From positions 310,001 through 374,000 of the forward strand of contig CAWBSR010000018.1 of the NCBI GenBank assembly GCA_963791545.1: a stretch of DNA of 64,000 bases, written 5' to 3'. Source of the DNA: JALYXV01 sp963791545 (GTDB lineage: Bacteria > Actinomycetota > Acidimicrobiia > Acidimicrobiales > Palsa-688). Under the pieces are notes generated by a model. It saw only the letters and a program-made list of their open reading frames with translations. It searched no databases and was not told where the DNA came from. The position numbers and the translations under genes were made by a program. Below are positions 63,801 to 64,000 of this stretch, in pieces. Every line of letters starts with the position of its first letter. Within the stretch, counting starts at the first letter, position 1.

Positions 63801-64000
63801 TCAGCAGGCGGCGGTGGCCCCGGGAGCGCAGAGGTACTCATCGTTGATCAGCGGCACGAAGCCGGTCGGCGTCGGTCCTGCACCCGCGGCGGGGAAGGCG
63901 AAGTCGGGCGGGTAGGTGACGGCACCGGTACTGGCGGGTGTGGTGCTCACCAGCTGGGCGATCAGATTGGTGGTGGCGGAGGTGGCGACGTTGCCGCCGG
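63801..64000 (-). CDS. C-terminal end of a probably exported protein, cut by the window edge
   Basis: The minus-strand frame to a TGA at 63801-63803 reads GGNVATSATTNLIAQL, then STTPASTGAVTYPPDFAFPA and PLINDEYLCAPGATAAC. The Ser/Thr/Pro-rich sequence and two Cys near the end suggest an extracytoplasmic protein with a disulfide. It runs off the window, so length and family are unknown. Too short in this window to be called on its own, but the frame fits and it explains why the desaturase start must lie further in. Confidence 0.55.
   Translation of the reverse strand, partial: GGNVATSATTNLIAQLVSTTPASTGAVTYPPDFAFPAAGAGPTPTGFVPLINDEYLCAPGATAAC

Noticed and set aside
63746..63841. Desaturase N-terminal extension to ATG 63841
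   Set aside because: It overlaps the stop of the upstream gene and the operator, and consists of Pro/Ser-rich sequence.

Overview
This window is high-GC DNA (runs of GC-rich codons, frequent GTG and TTG starts, several apparently leaderless genes) with the marker set of an actinobacterium: OpcA next to Zwf in a tkt-tal-zwf-opcA-pgl operon, a fused F420 FO synthase (FbiC), DUF3151, DUF2993/LmeA-like, a DivIVA-type coiled-coil protein, a Hanks-type Ser/Thr kinase, a PIG-L deacetylase and bifunctional PutA. An Acidimicrobiia-like lineage is my best guess; no rRNA is present to confirm it. No rRNA, tRNA, CRISPR array, prophage, transposase or plasmid gene was recognised. It reads as ordinary chromosome with gene-dense, mostly short operons.

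Layout. 0-5 kb: broken N-terminus of a DUF1800 protein, a short UvrA-like ABC ATPase, an EamA exporter, and a phosphoribulokinase of the cyanobacterial/plant type. 5-12 kb: ABC ATPase, GH38 alpha-mannosidase, J-domain protein, cold-shock protein, secreted TIM-barrel-like protein, acyl-CoA dehydrogenase. 12-14 kb: mobA-fdhD-hypothetical operon (molybdenum cofactor and formate dehydrogenase maturation). 14-20 kb: membrane Ser/Thr kinase overlapping a helix-hairpin-helix/PHP protein, a SirB1-like protein, a structured leader plus small ORF before a membrane diguanylate cyclase, and a 44-aa protein. 20-29 kb: tyrS, cell-wall amidase, PIG-L deacetylase, DoxX, HIT, DUF3151, Sufu-domain protein, putA, flavin reductase. 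29-36 kb: an ABC-2 exporter, RNase D, two tiny proteins, and a MacB/FtsX-type ABC pair ending in a terminator fused to a long AT-rich inverted repeat. 36-46 kb: Cys-rich protein, M20 dipeptidase, frameshifted secreted hydrolase, glycolate oxidase glcDEF, small coiled-coil protein, APH-fold kinase and LOG-family protein. 46-54 kb: fbiC divergent from a GNAT/serine-hydrolase pair, a VOC protein, a DUF2993 protein, a secreted GDSL lipase and a DivIVA-like protein. 54-61 kb: the pentose-phosphate operon. 61-64 kb: FIST protein, small conserved protein, a 10-bp tandem repeat, a fatty-acid desaturase under a TetR-like palindrome, and the 3' end of a secreted protein.

How the parts may work together. 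Central carbon genes dominate: transketolase, transaldolase, G6PDH/OpcA and 6-phosphogluconolactonase supply pentose phosphates and NADPH. A phosphoribulokinase plus a glycolate oxidase raise the possibility of a Calvin cycle with 2-phosphoglycolate salvage elsewhere in the genome, but no RuBisCO is in this window. Proline and acyl-CoA oxidation genes and F420 synthesis add redox capacity.

Quality warning. At least eight single-base frame breaks (DUF1800, secreted hydrolase, glcE, LOG protein, opcA, and three in zwf) interrupt reading frames whose protein sequence continues intact in another frame. This pattern looks more like indel error in the assembly than gene decay. Affected genes are annotated with their reconstructed extent.
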